Source of the DNA: JANQIO01 sp038746745
GTDB lineage: Bacteria > Pseudomonadota > Gammaproteobacteria > Pseudomonadales > Halieaceae
Assembly (NCBI GenBank): GCA_038746745.1
Contig: JBCDKJ010000071.1
Coordinates: 1-16,490, forward strand
Reading direction: 5' to 3'
Length of the DNA: 16,490 nt
In this document: in pieces, positions 13,393 through 16,490 of the stretch
How positions within the stretch are numbered: the stretch's first letter is position 1
Layout: every line of letters starts with the position of its first letter
The notes under the pieces: generated by a model
The model's database searches: none
Told to the model about the DNA's origin: nothing
What the model saw: only the letters and a program-made list of their open reading frames with translations
Translations under genes and position numbers: made by a program

Positions 13393-15159
13393 TCAGGTCC
13401 GCTCCGTTTTGCTAAGCCACATGTCTGCCATGGAGCCATTTGGTGCCACGTGCATGGGATACACATGCTCGGCCGGGTCCACCACAACATCGATAAAGAC
13501 CAGCTTGTCCTTCATAGCAAAGGCCTGCTCCATCCCGGATTCGAGGTCATCGGGGTGATCAATCAGGATGCCCTCGTGGCCATAGGCCTGGGCCAGCTTG
13601 GAGAAGTCTGGCAGAGAATCCGCATACGCTGACTCAGAGTGACGACCTTCGTACTGCATGTCCTGCCATTGCTTGACCATCCCCAGATAGCCATTGCGCA
13701 AATTCACAATCTTCACCGGAATATCATACTGGCTGCAGGTAGACAGCTCCTGGATATTCATCTGGATACTACCCTCGCCCGTGACACAGGCCACGTCCGC
13801 GTCGGGAAATGCCAGCTTTACACCCATCGCCGAAGGCAGACCAAAGCCCATAGTGCCCAGGCCACCAGAGTTGATCCACCGCCGCGGCTTGTCGAACTTG
13901 TAGTACTGAGCCGCAAACATCTGATGCTGGCCCACATCGGACGTGACGAAGGCTTCCCCTTTTGTTACTCGGTACAGGGACTCAATCACCTGCTGAGGCT
14001 TGATTACGCCAGGCACAATTTCGTATTGCGGAGACGTCCACAGGCCGTGCGCTGACCGCCACTGTTCTATTTGTTGCCACCACTTTTCCAGGGCTTCAGC
14101 GTCGGGCAGTTCCGGAGACTCCTGCTGGTATTGATCAATCAGCGACATCATTTCCTTCATAACCACATCTGCTGGGCCAACGATCGGAATGTCGGCCGTC
14201 ACCGTTTTGGAAATGCTGGTAGGGTCGACATCGACATGGATGATCTTGGCGCCCGGGCAGAACTTGTCCACCGTATTGGTGACGCGATCGTCCAGACGTG
14301 CGCCGATGGCCAGGATCACATCGGCGTGGTGCATGGCCATATTGGCTTCATAGAAACCGTGCATGCCCAGCATGCCCAGAAACTGGCGATCGGTGGCAGG
14401 GTAAGCACCTAGACCCATCAGAGTGTTGGTGACCGGGTAGTTAAGTTTTTGCGCAAGCTGCGTCAGCAGCTCACTGCAATCGCCTTGAATGATGCCGCCA
14501 CCGCTGTAGATAACAGGGCGTTTCGCCGCCAGCAATTGCTTAACAGCCTTTTTGATTTGCCCTGCATGGCCCCGCGTCGACGGACTATAGGAGCGCAGCT
14601 TGATCTGGTCGGGATACACGTACGGATACTTAACGTCGGGCCGCGTCAGATCTTTAGGGATATCAATCACCACCGGACCAGGACGGCCTGTGCAAGCGAT
14701 GTGAAAGGCTTTTTTAATGATCACGGGCAGCTCTTCCGCATGCTGCACCATGAAACTGTGCTTAACGATGGGGCGAGATATGCCCACCATGTCGGTTTCC
14801 TGAAACGCGTCCTCGCCAATCAGATGCGACTGCACCTGACCTGACAGCACAATCATAGGAATCGAATCCATGTATGCCGTAGCGATGCCGGTAACAGCAT
14901 TCGTAGCGCCAGGCCCAGACGTTACCAGCACAACACCCGGCTTGCCGGTCGCACGGGTATACCCGTCCGCCGCATGCGTTGCCGCTTGCTCGTGGCGCAC
15001 CAAAATGTGGGGAATCGACGACTCCTTAAAGAGTGCATCGTAGATATGCAGAACGGCGCCGCCTGGGTAGCCGAAAATAAATTCAACGCCCTCGTCTTTG
15101 AGAGCGCGGGCGATCATATCGCCACCAGATAGTTCTTCTATGCCGGTCAGTGCATCCAT
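13393..15159 (-). CDS. ilvI: Acetolactate synthase large (catalytic) subunit
   Basis: This is a ThDP- and FAD-dependent enzyme that joins two pyruvates, or pyruvate with 2-oxobutyrate, to acetolactate or acetohydroxybutyrate. At 588 residues it is normal size. The N-terminal pyrimidine domain has GYPGGAVLHIYDAL and the catalytic glutamate E57 (RHEQAATHAADGY). A central FAD domain follows. In the C-terminal pyrophosphate domain the Mg/ThDP motif runs from GEGS (E462, where many homologues have Asp) to LRNGYLGMV. There N489, the expected Mg ligand, is kept, but the preceding, usually Asn, residue is R488. ATG has a good SD GAGGTGA (15166-15172) 6 nt upstream. It is the first gene of an ilvIH operon preceded by a long putative attenuator leader. 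Confidence 0.97.
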   Translation of the reverse strand: MDALTGIEELSGGDMIARALKDEGVEFIFGYPGGAVLHIYDALFKESSIPHILVRHEQAATHAADGYTRATGKPGVVLVTSGPGATNAVTGIATAYMDSIPMIVLSGQVQSHLIGEDAFQETDMVGISRPIVKHSFMVQHAEELPVIIKKAFHIACTGRPGPVVIDIPKDLTRPDVKYPYVYPDQIKLRSYSPSTRGHAGQIKKAVKQLLAAKRPVIYSGGGIIQGDCSELLTQLAQKLNYPVTNTLMGLGAYPATDRQFLGMLGMHGFYEANMAMHHADVILAIGARLDDRVTNTVDKFCPGAKIIHVDVDPTSISKTVTADIPIVGPADVVMKEMMSLIDQYQQESPELPDAEALEKWWQQIEQWRSAHGLWTSPQYEIVPGVIKPQQVIESLYRVTKGEAFVTSDVGQHQMFAAQYYKFDKPRRWINSGGLGTMGFGLPSAMGVKLAFPDADVACVTGEGSIQMNIQELSTCSQYDIPVKIVNLRNGYLGMVKQWQDMQYEGRHSESAYADSLPDFSKLAQAYGHEGILIDHPDDLESGMEQAFAMKDKLVFIDVVVDPAEHVYPMHVAPNGSMADMWLSKTERT

Positions 15160-15562
15160 CTTTTGTCACCTCGTCACGGTGCCACGGCGCAGTAACCGCA
15201 GCAGAGCGTAGCATCTATGCGGCGCTACGCAGGTTTCAGAGAGCGGAATAGCCGCTACGTCTTGGCCACCAACGGCTGCGCTCGAGGTCACACATCAACG
15301 GGTGTGCGTGTACACACGAGCCCGTGGTTGGTCGCCCTGCGAGGTAGCGCAGATGGTCGCCACAGCCGTTTGCAATACGCAATCGACTGTTTTCGGGTTC
15401 CGGAGAGGACATATTGGGCATGATATTAATGCGCTCACGTGCAGCGATAGTCTGCTGCACTTGCACGATCAACACGATAACCACGATCAAAGACAGCAAT
15501 CGAGTTCCGCTGTCGAGTCCTGTGTGACCACCACAGAGTGCCTGTGAAGCCACCACTCCAGA
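15160..15562 (-). promoter_or_regulatory. ilvI leader RNA with multiple hairpins (candidate attenuator)
   Basis: About 400 nt separate the predicted transcription start from ilvI. Clear hairpins are: a 7-bp perfect stem directly after the Leu/Ile/Val codon run (15439-15445 with 15454-15460, loop 8); a long hairpin with a 5-bp outer stem and a GTGTG/CGCAC-type inner stem (15298-15325); AGCGG/CCGCT (15242-15256); and a 7-bp perfect stem GCGTAGC/GCTACGC (15206-15212 with 15224-15230). No T-tract follows any of them, so a classical intrinsic attenuator is not seen; control could act on translation of ilvI or through Rho. I recall that a conserved RNA named ilvB-OMG has been described upstream of acetolactate synthase genes in oligotrophic marine gammaproteobacteria; a match is not tested here. 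Confidence 0.5.
15236..15556 (-). CDS. Putative ilv leader peptide ORF
   Basis: The open frame has a control region of twelve codons (15499 down to 15464) reading LLSLIVVIVLIV: four Leu, three Ile, four Val and one Ser. That is exactly the set of end products of the ilvIH pathway and the hallmark of ilv leader peptides. The first possible start is a pair of GTG codons at 15556/15553, only about 7 nt after the predicted transcription start, so translation could be almost leaderless; a TTG at 15499 with AGCGGA 6 nt upstream is an alternative. A difficulty is length: the frame stays open to 15236 (106 codons from GTG), whereas known ilv leaders are about 30 residues. The residues after the codon run look arbitrary. 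The coding function is therefore inferred from the codon run and its position. Confidence 0.45.
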   Translation of the reverse strand: MVASQALCGGHTGLDSGTRLLSLIVVIVLIVQVQQTIAARERINIMPNMSSPEPENSRLRIANGCGDHLRYLAGRPTTGSCVHAHPLMCDLERSRWWPRRSGYSAL

Positions 15563-15569
15563 GGCGCGT

Positions 15570-15598
15570 ATTCTTCTCTTCTGTTTGGCCGCTGTCAA
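15570..15598 (-). promoter_or_regulatory. Predicted ilvIH leader promoter
   Basis: On the minus strand a perfect -35 TTGACA (15593-15598) is followed after 17 bp by AAGAAT (15570-15575, 4/6 to TATAAT). Transcription would begin near 15563, just before the GTG pair that opens the putative leader peptide. It would be divergent from the DUF4124 gene. Confidence 0.5.
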
Positions 15599-15673
15599 CA
15601 GGACAAATGCCCGGTTGCGCCAGTATGGGTGATAAGGTATTTTCGATAAATTACAAAGGGTTGGGAATCGGTC

Positions 15674-16207
15674 TTGGCGCTTTTTCTGAACAGATTGCGG
15701 TGCGCTTCTGGTAAAAGTACGAGTAAAACTCTTGCCAGAGCAATGGCGTTTGCGCCAGTAATGGCACTGTGTATTGCGGCTGCCATAAGCACTGCCGCAT
15801 TGCCGACGTTGGCGGCTGACAAGGGGTATTACAAGTGGCTGGATGCCAAGGGCAATCCGCAGCACAGTGACAGACCACCCCCCGCGGGCGTCGAGTACGA
15901 ATTTATTTCTACCAATACCGGCTTAACGCGGCGCGTCACCGCGAGTGAGTCGGATGGTCGCGAATACGGCTCAGCGGCACCCGCGATGCCGGTGTCTAGC
16001 CAGGAAACACCTAATGCCGCCGAGCAACAGGCTGCCGTAGAAAAAGACCCGGCTCTGTGTGATCAGGCCCGGGCCAATCTCGATACGCTCAACTCAATGG
16101 CAAGAGTGCGCATCCGCGACGACAATGGCATCCGCTATCTGAGCGAAGAGGAAAAAAACTTCCAACGCCAGCGCGCCAACGATCTCATAGCGATCCACTG
16201 CAACTGA
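15674..16207 (+). CDS. DUF4124 domain-containing exported protein
   Basis: The protein has an N-terminal hydrophobic export segment (about residues 24-47 from the first start, APVMALCIAAAISTAAL, likely cleavage after LPTLA), then the DUF4124 motif YYKWLDAKGNPQHSDRPP. The rest is a low-complexity spacer with Ala/Pro/Glu and a helical C-terminus with two cysteines (LCDQARANL and the final HCN). DUF4124 is a small domain common in secreted or periplasmic proteobacterial proteins, with no established function known to me. The start is uncertain: TTG at 15674 (GGGA upstream) gives a long basic n-region, TTG at 15695 a shorter one, and ATG at 15743 a signal peptide without positive charge. The gene is divergent from ilvI. 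Confidence 0.85.
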   Translation: MALFLNRLRCASGKSTSKTLARAMAFAPVMALCIAAAISTAALPTLAADKGYYKWLDAKGNPQHSDRPPPAGVEYEFISTNTGLTRRVTASESDGREYGSAAPAMPVSSQETPNAAEQQAAVEKDPALCDQARANLDTLNSMARVRIRDDNGIRYLSEEEKNFQRQRANDLIAIHCN

Positions 16208-16208
16208 A

Positions 16209-16280
16209 TCAGCTGTGCCTACTGTCAGCTGTGCCTACTGTCAGCTGAACATGCTCCCGGTCAGCTACGCCTGTTCCCGG
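16209..16280. repeat. Tandem repeat after the DUF4124 gene
   Basis: The array begins one base after the TGA stop. TCAGCTGTGCCTACTG occurs twice perfectly (16209-16224, 16225-16240), followed by two 20-bp relatives that begin TCAGCT and end CCCGG (16241-16260, 16261-16280). The array fills the convergent gap to clpB. No T-tract terminator is seen. Confidence 0.9.
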
Positions 16281-16286
16281 ATCGCG

Positions 16287-16490
16287 TCAGGCAGCCGCAT
16301 CGATTGAGAATGCCGCACTGTTCCCCGACAGGCTCGCATGGATGGTCGAGCCTGGTGGAAATTTCCCCGCCAGTAAATCCTGCGCCAGCGGATTTTCCAA
16401 CTCTTGCTGAATCGCACGCTTCAAAGGTCGCGCGCCATATACAGGGTCGAATCCAACCTCGGCGAGGTTGGTGAGCAAGGCATCATCGAC
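16287..16490 (-). CDS. clpB: ATP-dependent chaperone ClpB, C-terminal fragment
   Basis: The last 67 residues of a ClpB/Hsp104 disaggregase are present; the frame is open to the window edge, so the gene continues beyond 16490. The diagnostic stretch is LAEVGFDPVYGARPLKRAIQ, the sensor-2 region of the second AAA+ ring with its conserved arginine in GARPLKR. It is followed by ENPLAQDLLAGKFPPGSTI and a short hydrophobic C-terminal strand. ClpB works with DnaK to dissolve aggregated proteins. The stop is TGA at 16287-16289, and it converges with the DUF4124 gene. ClpA/ClpC share part of the motif, but ENPLAQ-LL-GKF fits ClpB best. Confidence 0.92.
   Translation of the reverse strand, partial: VDDALLTNLAEVGFDPVYGARPLKRAIQQELENPLAQDLLAGKFPPGSTIHASLSGNSAAFSIDAAA

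Overview
The window looks like the chromosome of a Pseudomonas-like marine gammaproteobacterium, possibly of the oligotrophic marine (OMG/Cellvibrionales, Halieaceae-like) group. The basis is the protein set: class Ia NrdA with two ATP cones, NrdB beginning MLSWDEY, the IlvI/IlvH pair, DinG with a YqcC-family neighbour, and DUF4124. Base composition is moderately GC-rich. The lineage is an inference from remembered family resemblance, not from a search.

Layout. 1-726 (+) is the 3' part of an acetylornithine-type aminotransferase. 727-1565 is a long control region for ribonucleotide reductase, with one DnaA box, a sigma70-like promoter, a tandem pair of NrdR-like boxes spaced 32 bp apart, and an A-rich leader of about 590 nt. 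1566-6250 (+) holds nrdA, nrdB and a small coiled-coil-like gene. 6371-10067 (-) is a likely operon of an acyltransferase, dinG (start codon overlapping the acyltransferase stop) and yqcC. 10080-10910 holds a small membrane-protein gene flanked by two different tandem-repeat arrays. It is followed by a four-cysteine exported protein with a strong terminator. A TetR regulator (-) and a SnoaL/NTF2-like protein (+) are divergent around a palindrome. rpsT (+) converges on ilvIH (-), with a symmetric terminator between them. Upstream of ilvI is a 400-nt hairpin-rich leader. It contains an ORF with a run of Leu/Ile/Val codons, the signature of branched-chain amino-acid attenuation. A divergent DUF4124 protein (+) and the C-terminal end of clpB (-) close the window.

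Functional picture. Most of the window is housekeeping: dNTP synthesis, DNA repair, ribosome assembly, branched-chain amino acids and protein disaggregation. The most interesting material is non-coding: the ilvI leader, the DnaA/NrdR-type nrdA control region, and at least seven short tandem repeats. The repeats have unrelated units and several start at or just after a stop codon or terminator. I found no tRNA, rRNA, insertion sequence, CRISPR array, toxin-antitoxin pair or defence system.
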